Origin: Klebsormidium nitens
Taxonomy: Eukaryota; Streptophyta; Klebsormidiophyceae; Klebsormidiales; Klebsormidiaceae
DNA: 24,313 nucleotides
Assembly: GCA_000708835.1 (NCBI GenBank)
Contig: DF237855.1
Coordinates: 1-24,313 of the forward strand
Direction: 5' to 3'
The notes beneath the pieces are model-generated. The model saw only the letters and a program-made list of their open reading frames with translations, searched no databases and was not told the DNA's origin. The translations under genes and the position numbers were made by a program. This document shows, one piece after another, positions 11,821 through 21,693 of this stretch (the stretch's first letter is position 1; every line of letters begins with the position of its first letter).

Positions 11821-12028
11821 GGTTCTTCTCATGAAGCATGAACGCAGCTCTGCTTCTCGGCAGCCAGCTTGCATATAGGAGCTGAGGGAGGTTCAATTTC
11901 AAGCTCGGAGGGAATGCTAACAGGATAGACAAGGCTGAGCGATTGCAAGCGACGTTCTCTGTTTGCTTTTGAGGCGTTCGCAAGACGAGGGATTTTCATT
12001 GGAGGGGGGGTTGTTGCTTGGGCCCAAC

Positions 12029-15000
12029 ATGCCTCGCAAAGTGAGCGTTGCAGCAACTCAGTTTGCGTGTACCAGTGATGAAGCTACTAACGTCCAGAAT
12101 GCTGAAAGGTGAGCACTTTTTATCCGATGATAAGCAGCTCTCTAAAATCTGTTTGCATACTGTCACGATCAAGCCAGCACGTTGTGTGCCTCTGCAATTC
12201 CTGTCAATCAGGGCACTTTTTGAGATCATTCTTGTTGCCAAGATAAGCTCTTGATTTTCTGACAGGATGATTCGCGAAGCAGCCAAGAAAGGGGCACAAA
12301 TCATCCTGATCCAGGTGAGCTGGGTTTTGTACTTAGATGAAAGACTAGGAGCTTCCACCATGGTAAACCACGGGTGAACAACAGATCATTCTATACACTT
12401 GGCTACTCTTTTATCAAGGCACACCTGATTCCCTGCACTGGTTCCCAGTCTTGTGACAAGGGCCATCATTTCTTGTTGCAGTTGCACGTAATCTTGCAGA
12501 TTTCCAACATGTGAGAGTCAGCCGCACTTGTCTCCCTTTTTTGAAGTTCCCCAATGCACGACAGAGTCGTTCTCGTCTTCTGTATACAGGAGCTCTTTGA
12601 GAACCTTTACTTCTGTCAGCATCAGAAGGAGGCTCTCTTCTCATATGCGAAGCCGAGGGAGGGGCATCCGCTCCTTGCAAGGTGGGTTAGCCAAGCCCCC
12701 CTGATATCACCCTCAACAAGCGATGAAGAATTCCAAGTTATACGACTTGTGGTCTGTAATCAGCGCAAGCAGTCCTCTTCTGCAGGCAGGGACCTGTGAC
12801 ACTCGCGTCTTCGATTCAAGTTTGTATGACAGACGGAGGGGACTGGGCGCTTTTGTACCTGTTCAAGGGCTCCAGCTGAACTTATGCTAGACTTGCAGGT
12901 TTGCGGCGCTCGCAAAAGAGCTGGCGGTGGTGTTGCCTGTGAGTTTCTTTGAGAGAGCGAACAACGCCCACTTCAATTCAGTGGTGGTCATTGACGCGGA
13001 TGGCACAGAACTTGGCCTCTATAGAAAGACGCACATACCCGATGGCACAGGCAAGTCAACTCCTTCATACTGTGTGACAGCTTCAGATTGAACCTTTTGC
13101 ATCGGCAGTCGCCACATGCAAAGCATATACTGTCCCCATGCAGCGATGCTTCCGATATTCGATAGTATCTGATGTACTAATACGTACTTTTTCTGGTTTC
13201 AGGTTATCAAGAAAAGTTCTACTTTAACCCTGGGGATACAGGCTTCAAGGTGCCTTCCTTCTCTTCCTATTCCCCTCTGAGATTGGCCGATACTGAGGCC
13301 TCTCGACTCGCTTTTGACTTGTCACTCTCAACTCCTCGTCTTGCTTTGTGAGACTAGATGCCCAACCTTTCAACCTGATGCCAACGTGAAAGAAGGCAAT
13401 GTCATGGCTCTGCAGTCTCCATCCCATCCCGGTTTGACTGCTGACTTGCACAGCTTTCTTATTCAGGTCTTCAAGACAAAATACGCTGACATAGGAGTTG
13501 GTAAGTTACAACCGCCTTTGTATGTGTCTAAAAAAAAATTAATAGCAATAAGTATGCAAGCAAGCAAGGACGTGCTCCAGCTCGCAGAGTTGCTTGGCAG
13601 GCGATAGCATAAGAAACTGACCAGATCCCAGATGGTGTGGTTATTAGTGAGGCACTGATTGAAGGGACGCTCATCTCTGCTTAACGGGAAGGAACGACAA
13701 GAGTATGATGACTCCCAAGCTGTCTTGATTCCTCCAAAATTTCCTGTCTTTAAGCTAATATTCTGATTAATCTGGTGTGTCGTCATCATGGGCAATCACA
13801 CCATCCGAATTGAGTAGAGTTCTTTGTAGAGCTTCTGTTTTCATCCGGAAGGCTTCGAGAATACATTACAGCAAAACTCTAAACACTGAAACTTACTCTG
13901 AAATGTGGCACTCTTTTGCAGCGATTTGCTGGGATCAATGGTTTCCTGAAGCGGCGCGGTCGATGGCACTAATGGGGGCGGAAATTTTATGTGAGCTGGC
14001 TCCTCGATTTGCGTGAATCCTCTCGCCATTTCGACATCAGGCTCTCGTTCCCTCTCCTTGTCGTCGTGAATGGAGGTATGCAGCTCGATGAGGACGCCAA
14101 TTCGATCTGCTGCAAGGGTAATTGTTCTTACTCATTCGAGCTGAGCAAGTTGATTGTGCTTCTGATCGCTCAGTCTAATGACTGGCTGACATTGCCGCTG
14201 CCGGAGCCATCTCACGAAATGAACGAAACGGAATGTACGAAAGGTACCGTTCCAAACTGGAAACTGTTGCAGATGCGAGGATCGCATCTGGCCCTTTCTG
14301 GCACTGCAAGATTATCCAGAACGTTTCGGACCTTCAGAGGCGTCTGCGTGTTCTTCATTGGACCCACGCAAGAGAAGGGAAGCCCCTTGGTAGACCCAGC
14401 GCTTTCAGGGACTGAGGATCTTCACACGCGTTTGTCTTCGAGTCTCAGAAACGCTTGCTTTTGTATTTCCGACAATCTCGAGGGGGCCCGATCGTCATCT
14501 ACTTTCAAGACGGTATAAGCACCAGGCCATGCGGCTTGAAGAAGCCCCGTCGAAGTTTGACGGAAAGAATTGTTCTATTCCTGTCTCGGGGGCCAAAGAT
14601 GGCTCTTACGGACTCCAAAAATCATTGATTACGATTCCCGCTTTTTTGCTGTTTCCAGTTTATCCGACGGCCATCGGGACCGAGCCCCAGGACGCGACGA
14701 TCGACTCGCGGCACCACTGGCGGCGCGTTATGCAGGGGCACGCGGGCGCAAACCTGGTACCCGTGGTCGCGTCAAACCGGATAGGGAAGGAGGTGTTCAA
14801 GGACCCCGACAGCGAGATCACCTTCTACGGCACGTCGTTTATCGCAGGTGCGTCCGAAGCCCACAAGCTTGGTAAAAGGTCGAGAAGTGTCCCGAATGGA
14901 TTCTTTGGTATGGCGTCTCGAGATGACATGACGATCAGACCGTAAGTCAACAATTCCCTTTTTGAGAGCAAATTTGCTGGTGGAATGAGTCAAGCGAGGA

Positions 15001-15614
15001 AGCTCACTTTTCCCAAATTGAAATTTGAAATTGAAAGTGCAAGTAGTTGTTGGTTGTCGAGTTGTGTATCTGCGTGGCGACTTGCAGGAAGGCCCAAGCA
15101 GTGGTCTCGAAGTCAAAGTTTCGGCTGAGATTCCGACCTTTCGAAATTGATCCAAAAAACTTGTTGTTGTTGGTAGTTGGCACACAAAGAGCCTCTGCGT
15201 TCAAAGAGCGCGCTTTTTACATCTGGGTATGTATAAGCAAGAGATTGCCTGACTGTCACGTCGTAATTGCCTTACTAATCTGTCGCGTTAAGTCTGCTTC
15301 GCAAATTGCATCACTACATTTTATCTGACCGTCAGCAAGAGTACACGGACCTGGGTACCGGACCATCGTCAAGCGAGTGTGAGTTGGACAAACTCTGTCG
15401 TTCAGTGTTCCGTAAATCTGTACGGAACATAATCCGCTCTGCTGCAGGCCCAACTGGCGAGGTTGTTGTAGACGCTAACGACAAGGACGAAGCCGTCATT
15501 GTTGCATCCTTTGACCTGGACCAGATTCGGGGGCAGCGCGCTGGCTGGGGTGTGTTCCGGGATCGACGGCCAGAGATGTACAAGCCGCTTCTTACTCTGG
15601 ACGGGAGAATCTGA
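12029..15614 (+). CDS. CPA: N-carbamoylputrescine amidase, nine exons, 292 aa
   Basis: A nitrilase-superfamily hydrolase that converts N-carbamoylputrescine to putrescine, CO2 and ammonia, the last step of the plant arginine decarboxylase route to polyamines. Exons: 12029-12108, 12266-12314, 12590-12681, 12899-13050, 13203-13249, 13467-13500, 13922-13990, 14659-14847 and 15448-15614. Phases match throughout. The triad is readable: Glu44 (IQELFENLYF), Lys117 (YRKTHIPDGTGYQEKFYF) and Cys154 (AICWDQWFPEAARSM). Other strong plant-type matches are NPGDTGFK, RVMQGHAGANLVPVVASNRIG, ITFYGTSFIAGPTGE and GWGVFRDRRPEMYK. Length is normal for the family (about 290-330). The start, MPRKVSVAATQFACT, opens directly on the first conserved strand, so no targeting peptide is predicted. 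All introns are GT-AG except 13051-13202, which starts with GC. Confidence 0.95.
13051..13202 (+). other. GC-AG intron in the amidase gene
   Basis: The exon ends GGCACAG and the intron begins GCAAGT, ending TTTCAG. The protein needs this junction to join DGTG to YQEKFYF, a strongly conserved stretch. No in-phase GT donor is nearby. Apart from the C, the donor matches the consensus well, as is usual for the GC class. Confidence 0.85.
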
Positions 15615-16951
15615 TGTTGGCGGCTCTATGTTCTGTTGTAAACGGCATGATGAAGAGCATTCATGGTGCACAATTCGAGGTTCTCGTTGCCTTGAAATAA
15701 TTGACTGCGGATTGCAATCCTGCGCGCCCTGATCATGGCAGATGTGCCTTGCACAGAAAGCTGCCTCGCCTTGCGATCCTTTTCTGCATGCTTTTTGGCA
15801 CCGCAGTCTCTCTTGGAGGAAAGCACCCCTGGCAAGGGTGATCCAATCATGCACATATATGCATGCACGCAAAGATGGCACATCGGCCAATTTTATGCAT
15901 ATCTGGTGAACCGTAATCATGCGCACGCACGCGGCGGGCCATGCTATAGCTTCCTTACATGCATAATTGTATCCAGCAGGCTACTATACGCCTATCCATC
16001 CGGGTCGAATGCAGACGCGCGCGAGCCCCGGCCCGGCCAGGTGCACGTATGCATTTCTCATGTTGAGGTGCATGGTATACATGGTAGACCGCCCGGGAGG
16101 GCGGTGGGGGCTTGCCTATTCTGTGGGGCGACCGGGCCGATTTTACAAAGTACGTTTGCTGGCTATTGCGGATCAGTCCCGTTCTCCCAGATTGTACCTA
16201 GGACGCCTACGATAGGATTACCTATAGTCGAGATGCGCCTACCGAACTATGTGCCGCAGGTGGCAGGAAAGCCTGCGGTGTGCGGCAAATATCCAGGCGC
16301 CCAACAGCTTCCATGCAAATATTCGTGAATTCCCATCGGAGTAACAGAGCATTGATTTTCTGTAGTTTGTTGTGGGATATTTCCAGCGCAATGGTCAGTA
16401 CAGCCTCGTACGGTGCGTACTGTAAGCGCTGTGCAGTGCATACCAGGTCACCAGGCTTCCCTCCTCCCGGGCACTTTGACGCATCTTTACCATCTTTGGG
16501 TGCAATTCTGATGGAGTCCATTGCAGTTAAGGGTATTCTAATTTCTTTTTTCTGCACTCAATGACCGGGTTAAGAGGCAGTGTCAGGCGCTTGGCAGAGG
16601 TACCAACTTCAACGTGGCAACTTCGCACGAGTTCGTAGAACCCGGAATGTCACGTGGCAGCTCTACAAAAACTCTGTTTGGAGAAATCGAGGGTGAACGT
16701 TACATGATTACGTAATTTTGCGGCGGCCCACTCGCGTCCGCGTTCGATGCGTAGCATCAAATCATGAAGGCGCGCGGCCCAGTCTGTCCTTGGCCCCGGA
16801 CCAGGTGTGGATCTTTTGGGGGATTTTGCGTACGTTTTCGTATCGAATCAGGGGCAACCGAAAAACAAGCTAGACTCCGCATCGTTATCTTCCGCAGAGC
16901 GGCGTCATACAGCGTCGCCCGAAGAGCGGCTGGTAGCAAACCAAAGGTTCG
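15615..16951. other. Intergenic region between the amidase gene and the tandem repeat
   Basis: No gene could be supported. Visible details are a small GC hairpin (CCGCCC, GGGA loop, GGGCGG at 16089-16104) and a G-box (CACGTG, 16651-16656). The left end of the transposon may lie somewhere in the right part of this stretch, but I found no diagnostic terminus. Confidence 0.5.
15637..15641 (+). promoter_or_regulatory. Possible TGTAA poly(A) signal of the amidase gene
   Basis: TGTAA lies 23 bases after the stop codon. It parallels the one behind the kinase gene, but the word is short and may be coincidence. Confidence 0.25.
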
Positions 16952-17029
16952 CATATTGGCTTCCCTCTTCCCGTAGGGAAGTAGGGCAACCATATTGGCT
17001 TGCCTCTTCCCGTAGGGAAGTAGGGCAAC
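16952..17029. repeat. Two 39-bp tandem copies with a palindromic core
   Basis: Units 16952-16990 and 16991-17029 start CATATTGGCTT and end GTAGGGCAAC, with one mismatch between them (C or G after CATATTGGCTT). Each holds the perfect inverted repeat CTTCCC-GTA-GGGAAG. A further CATATTGG begins just after the second unit. The pair lies about 465 bases before the first transposon reading frame. Subterminal tandem repeats are common in Helentrons, so it may belong to the element. Confidence 0.85.
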
Positions 17030-17494
17030 CATACATATTGGGTTTTTTGCCGCTGTACGGCGCCGCTGCGCGGGCCCGCAAATCGACCTGCTCGGGTCGG
17101 CCCTGTTCGACGATAAAACTCGCTGTACGGCATAGAAAAATGGCCGGATAGCGGTGCGAAAGTTTTTTCGACTGGGCCCGCATGCAGCGCAGTTGTCAGT
17201 TTACGCATCGAACATTTTGGTTGTATACTAAGGCACGTGGTCTTCTAACTTGCTGACGTGTAAGTGCTGCGCTCTTCTCTCTCGGGCCCATTTGTTGATC
17301 GGTGGGTTGCGATTTTGAGTCTGCTGATATCGACGGTTACTATTTCCCCTGGTAGAACTTCTTTTTAGGTACGCATTGTCAATGCCCGTGTGGTACGGCC
17401 TAAGCTTGTTCGATGCTTTCATCTCTCTCAGCTGCGCGGTTTCTTTTGGAAGTAGGTAGTCAGGTGCTTGTGGCGCTTTGAGGGGGGCGCGATC
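17030..17494. other. Probable 5' non-coding part of the transposon
   Basis: No supported gene. It contains a G-box (CACGTG, 17234-17239) and a weak TATA-like word (GTATACTA, about 17223-17230). It would be the leader or promoter of the transposon frame if that frame starts near 17495. Confidence 0.4.
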
Positions 17495-17668
17495 ATGGCG
17501 TCCCCTGCAGACGACGCGGATCGGTATGGCTCGTTAGACTCGCTGGGAAATCTTGTGCATGTGGTTAGTCTCGATGGGCGCTTCGATCAATTCGCTGGAG
17601 AAGTAGTTGGTTGGGAGGGGGAGGAAGTTGAGTACGCTGTGAGGGTTCGTAGTCTGGAAATGTTGTGA
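17495..17668 (+). CDS. Short N-terminal frame of the transposon, 57 aa
   Basis: Begins MASPADDADRYGSLDSLGNL and ends VRVRSLEML at TGA 17666-17668. It may be a small separate protein or the true N terminus of the transposase, joined to the AP2 frame by a one-base frameshift, since the next frame opens where this one closes. The middle (DGRFDQFAGEVVGW, then VEYAVRV) has the look of a small beta-barrel reader such as a Tudor/Agenet domain. That is pattern resemblance only. Confidence 0.4.
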   Translation: MASPADDADRYGSLDSLGNLVHVVSLDGRFDQFAGEVVGWEGEEVEYAVRVRSLEML

Positions 17669-17772
17669 GAGGGGTGCATGCTGTAGAGATGACTTACTTG
17701 ACCCTTGCGCAGCAGTTTCGTGCCTTTAATCAATCTGATGGGCAATCTGTGCAGCCTACTGAGCTGAGCGGT

Positions 17773-17952
17773 AGGTACAGGGGCGTGGGATTGCGTAAGC
17801 GGTCTATCTTTCCCTATGAGCTTAGGTGTATGGTTTCTGGCAAGCAGTATCACGTCGGATAGTTTTCAACTGAGGAGAGAGCTGCGAGGGCTTATGATTA
17901 CGTAATGAGAGCATTGATGGCAGACGGGGCGTATAAGAGGCCGCTGAATTTT
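17773..17952 (+). other. AP2 domain 1 (interrupted by TAG)
   Basis: Matches the AP2 pattern: YRGV at the start, an RK pair, a basic beta-strand (ELRCMV), GK..HVG, then F.TEERAARAYD and a closing NF. The stop replaces the residue between the LG-like turn and the conserved Phe. A one-base change from a Trp codon (TGG) or Tyr codon could explain it. Confidence 0.75.
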
Positions 17953-18102
17953 GCTGCTGCGAGGCCGTTGGGTGCAGGAGAGAGGGCGGAAGCTGACAAA
18001 TGCCTGGTGTCTCTGCAAGGTAAGTTGCGGGAGCGGGAGAGTCGTGCTACTGAGCTGCGTTCAGCGTCTAATGTGGTTTCGGCAGGGCCTGTCTGTCTTC
18101 CA

Positions 18103-18276
18103 AGATATGTTGGAGTGAAAGAAGAACTCTCGCATGGTGGTGTGAGGTACCGAGCGCGCATTCAGCATGCTCACTGTGTCTATGATCTTGGTACTTATGC
18201 AACCCCCTTGGAAGCCGCAAAAGTGCATGATTACGCTGGACGGAGGTGTGCAGTTATGAGAAAGATGAATTTCCCG
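18103..18276 (+). other. AP2 domain 2 (intact)
   Basis: Complete AP2 pattern: YVGV, a basic strand (VRYRARIQ), YDLGTYAT, EAAKVHDYAG and MNFP. Separated from domain 1 by about 50 residues. Tandem AP2 domains with a linker recall the land-plant AP2/ANT class, but the sequence is clearly diverged from it. Confidence 0.8.
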
Positions 18277-19260
18277 TTACAATTTGATCTAGGCCTCAGT
18301 GTGGAGGCTCAGGCTCATATCGATAACGTGGTGACAGCAATGACGCCGACTAGAATGAGGTCGGCGAGTGATGCTGGTGTCGCCTCGTTTGACGACATTT
18401 GTCGTCAGTTTCGACGTCTGAGTGATGAGGGCCCGACGTACGTATGTAGCTCCTGCCGTCGCACTTGGTTTTCGCATTCTGTGTGTGAAATGAGCGATGG
18501 TCTAAGGGGCCGGCTGGACTCTGCTGCATCTACTACTTGGCTGTCAGGGCGACGTTCTGTTGGAACCAAGGAATGGGTTTGTAAAACATGTTATCGATAC
18601 TTATCGAAGAGCAAGTGTCCCCCTGGTGCACCGTGTCGGCAACCAGATTTTCGACCGCTTGCTCCCGCTCTTCGGGGTCTCAGCGGAATGGAGAATGACT
18701 TGATTGCCATGCGGCTCGCTTTTATGAAAATGCGCGGTTTGCCACCATCTGTGGCTGGGGGTCCTAGAAGGTTGGGACAGCTTGCTTTGAAAGGAATGGT
18801 GGTTAATGTGCCAGCTGATCTTAGTAAAATTCAGCTCGCACTTCCTAGATTCGTGGACTCGGAAGGTACGATTCCTGTTGCCATAAAGTACAAACTTCAA
18901 CATAAAGCGTGTTACCGTGCTGCCGAAAATGTGCGGCCTGCAAAACTTCGTGACGCTTTAGAATTTCTGGTTTCTCATCCAACGTTGTGGCGTGAAGCGC
19001 GTGTTACTATTCGGTTTGATTGGTTGAACGGTACCGGCGAGTTTGCAGCTTCGGATGCTGTGGAAGTGCTGCGTCTTAAAAATCAGCTCGGGCTTGAGGG
19101 CGGGGTGATTGCCGCGGAGACAAATTCTTCTTCTGATTCCGATGACGATTTGATTGATGACGACAGACTTCCGCCTGAAGAGACGATGCTGCAAGATGTG
19201 CCGACCTTTGTGACGTCACATACGTTTGGTGTCAATGTTGCCCCAGCAGAAGGGCATTGA

Positions 19261-21693
19261 AACTCCAGTCGGATACTGCAAGATCCGTTAGCCGAGGAAA
19301 AGGCCTTTCCTTGCCTATTCAATGGGCTGGCGAGACCAGACATTGCATTAAGTTATAGCCAGCTTTGCAAATTCGAACTCACGAATGAGGATCGTCGCTT
19401 TGCTCAGCATTCCAGTAACATCTTTTATAAATACCGCAAGCTTCAGACAATTGCTGTATCTCGTGCGTCTTGGTTGCGTGTGCGGAAAAAGAAACTGCGG
19501 GGGGGGACTTTTCCGACTGCCGGAGAACTTCGAACTGCTTCGTTCAAAACTTCGTTGGTGTCTCAGAATGTGGGTTTCCGTGACTTCAAAACGTTGCGAG
19601 GAAGTCCTGACTATAATCGAGAAGGAAAGAGAGAAGCGTTTGGTATGATTAGACAGCTGCGTCCGTTTCAGATTTTTGCTACGTTCACGATGGCTGAAAC
19701 TCATTGGGCCGCTTTGCTTCGAAATCTACATCAGTTGGCGTTTGGTATTGAGCTTTCTGAAGATGCAGCTTTGGAACTTCCGTGGGCCGTCAAGGCTCGT
19801 CTAATTCGAGACGATCCGGTGACAGCCGCGCGGTGTTCAAATCATGGAAATCGACGGTCTCATTTGATTGGCATGATGCGAAAACATTCTTCTCTTATCG
19901 GTGAGATTACTGACTTCTTCTGGCGAGACGAGTTTCAGCAACGAGGAACGCCGCATACTCATGCGGCTTTCTACTTGGCTGATTTTCCGAAGTACGGAAT
20001 TGATGATGATTCTGTTGTCGTGAGGTTCATCGACGGGCTTGTAACGTGCTCTCTAGACCAAGCTTCTGCGGCTAATCTGGTCGGTCAGTTTCATCATCAC
20101 AGTGCGGATTACTGTCAGAAACAGAAGAATCCCGGAGGCACTCCGAAGTGTCAATTCGGGTTTCCACGCCCACCGCTTCACGAGACCATGAGTTTGCGCC
20201 CGCTGCCTGAAAGTTTGTCAGACTTTAGGAAAAAGGAGTGCGCTCGAATCTTTAAGAGAATTGTGAGTGCTGTGAAACAGTTGGATGAAGAATGCTCTGC
20301 TCTGACTTGTGTCGACTTCTATGCGAGCGTGGGTTTGACGTCGGCGGAATACGTACTCGGATTGTGGTCTAGTTTGATGAAGCCAGCTGTGTTTCTGAAA
20401 CGCTTGCCGGCTGAGAGGAATATAAACAATTATAACCCGAAGTTGTTGATTCTTCTTGGTGGCACAAATATGGACTTTCAGTTCGTCTTAGAAGCGTATG
20501 CTGCCGCTAATTACATAAGTTCGTACATGATGAAAACCGATTACCGGCTCAGCAAAATCTTTGATCAAGCATATGCAGAGGCGCGGCGAGGAGACATGGA
20601 GCTGCGCCGAAGCATACGGCATGTCGGCATGGCTTTGCTTAAGGGTCAGGAAGTGTCCGCACAAAAAGCAGTTTACGGTTGTCTTGGACTTCCGTTGCGG
20701 TACTCTTCACGCGAGCACATCTTTATTCCGTCCGGTTTATCGGGAGACCGTACGTATTTGCTTAAGAGTGAACAGATGCTACGATGTTTGCCGGAAGATT
20801 CGACGGATTGCATAGCGTCTAACATAATCGACAAGTATGCCATGCGTCTACAGAATCCGACTTTGCAGGGGACTGGTGATCTTTGCTTAGCAGACTTTGC
20901 TGCTTGGTACGACTTATCAGCTGTCCGTCTAGTTCCGGAAGAAGAGGTTAACGATGATCAAGTGACTGGCGCTGAGGAGTCAGACGTCCCAACTGCCGGT
21001 ACGGATGCTGCTCACAGCGTGCGCAGTTGTCAAACTTTTCGAAAACGGACGAAGGCTAAAATCATACATTTTGTTGGCTATAAGCAGGCAAAAGATTCGG
21101 ACCTTTTCTTTCGTGAACGGATTCTTCTGTTTCTGCCTTGGAAGTTTGATGGTAACAGTCTGATGACTCTCAGCAAAGAAGAAGATGAGATTCTATTGGC
21201 TGGTTATGACAGCTTTGAAGCGCGCTACGAGGCCTCAAAGGACACGATCGACTTTAATGCTGCACACTACGATTACCATTCTGGGATCGACTGGGAAGAA
21301 GTGGAAAGGTATGCTGAGGCTACAGCGGCTGCAGATGCAGATTTGGAGGATTCGTTTGTACGCCCTTTTCCGCCAGACTCGACGGACTCGATTGTTCCGC
21401 CGGATCACGCGGTTTCCGCGGACTCGTCGGTTCCGCCGGAATTCACTGTCGCGCCGGATTTCCACACTTCGTCCGTCTCATCGGCGACTGAACGATTGCC
21501 AAGCGCTCAGATATTATTGTCGGACGAGGATTTTCGAGCTCAGATGCGTATGCTGACTCCAACACAAAGGGCTTATGTCAACCACGTGGTGCATTCTCTG
21601 AAGTTTCCGAATGCGATCGTATCTTTGTTGAGTTTCTCACGGGTGGTGCGGGGACCGGTAAGAGTCTCGTTATCCGGTGCATTACGCAATTGA
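19261..21693 (+). pseudogene. Helentron Rep (HUH/Y2) nuclease segment
   Basis: In frame with the AP2 segment, following its TGA. It opens with EEKAFPCLFNGLARPD and NEDRRFAQHSSNIFYKY, the usual lead-in to the Helitron_like_N domain. FATFTMAETHW (about 19674) and DEFQQRGTPHTHAAFYLADF follow; the HUH motif HTH is encoded at 19954-19962. A His/Cys cluster (HHHSADYCQKQKN, CQFGFPRPP) follows. The two catalytic tyrosines are in NYISSYMMK (TAC at 20512-20514 and 20524-20526). The Rep protein would nick one strand and form a 5'-phosphotyrosine link at the element end. The frame then reads an acidic, repeat-like linker (PPDSTDS/PPDHAVSAD/PPEF) and the start of the helicase (TPTQRAYVNHVV). After about 21600 the true frame shifts, so the last ~30 codons are spurious. 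The first ATG is at 19474, but coding similarity starts before it. Confidence 0.88.

Larger units (their letters stand above)
11438..12028. promoter_or_regulatory. Divergent promoter shared by the SR and amidase genes
   Basis: The two start codons, on opposite strands, are 591 bases apart, so both promoters and 5' leaders must fit here. The region holds two telo-box motifs, a short ATAC repeat (about 11593-11610) and no clear TATA box facing either gene. A near head-to-head layout can allow co-regulation, but nothing here proves it. Confidence 0.55.
17665..19260 (+). pseudogene. Transposase N-terminal segment: two AP2 domains plus DUF6570-like region
   Basis: One reading frame with a single in-frame TAG (17860-17862). 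AP2 domain 1 is at about 17773-17952 (YRGVGLRK, then the stop, then FSTEERAARAYDYV and a final LNF). AP2 domain 2 is at about 18103-18276 (RYVGVKE, VRYRARIQ, YDLGTYATPLEAAKVHDYAG, MNFP). AP2 domains bind DNA through a three-stranded sheet. Next come CSSC (18445-18456) and CKTC (about 18580-18591), then a stretch ending around LALPRF, typical of the DUF6570-like region before Helitron Rep domains. An acidic Ser/Asp linker leads to VNVAPAEGH and the TGA at 19258-19260. The same frame continues past that TGA into the Rep segment. Open from 17905 to 19260 (451 codons) without a break. Confidence 0.8.

Noticed and set aside
14529-14945. Plus-strand open frame extending past amidase exon 8
   Set aside because: The conserved protein needs a splice at 14847 to 15448; the extra residues are intron translation.
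16703-17905. Shared 13-base word ATGATTACGTAAT at 16703 and 17893
   Set aside because: A match of this length is expected by chance in a window of this size, and the second copy is coding sequence.
17773-18276. AP2-HNH homing endonuclease
   Set aside because: No HNH motif is found in the frame. The flanking sequence is a Helitron DUF6570-like region and Rep.
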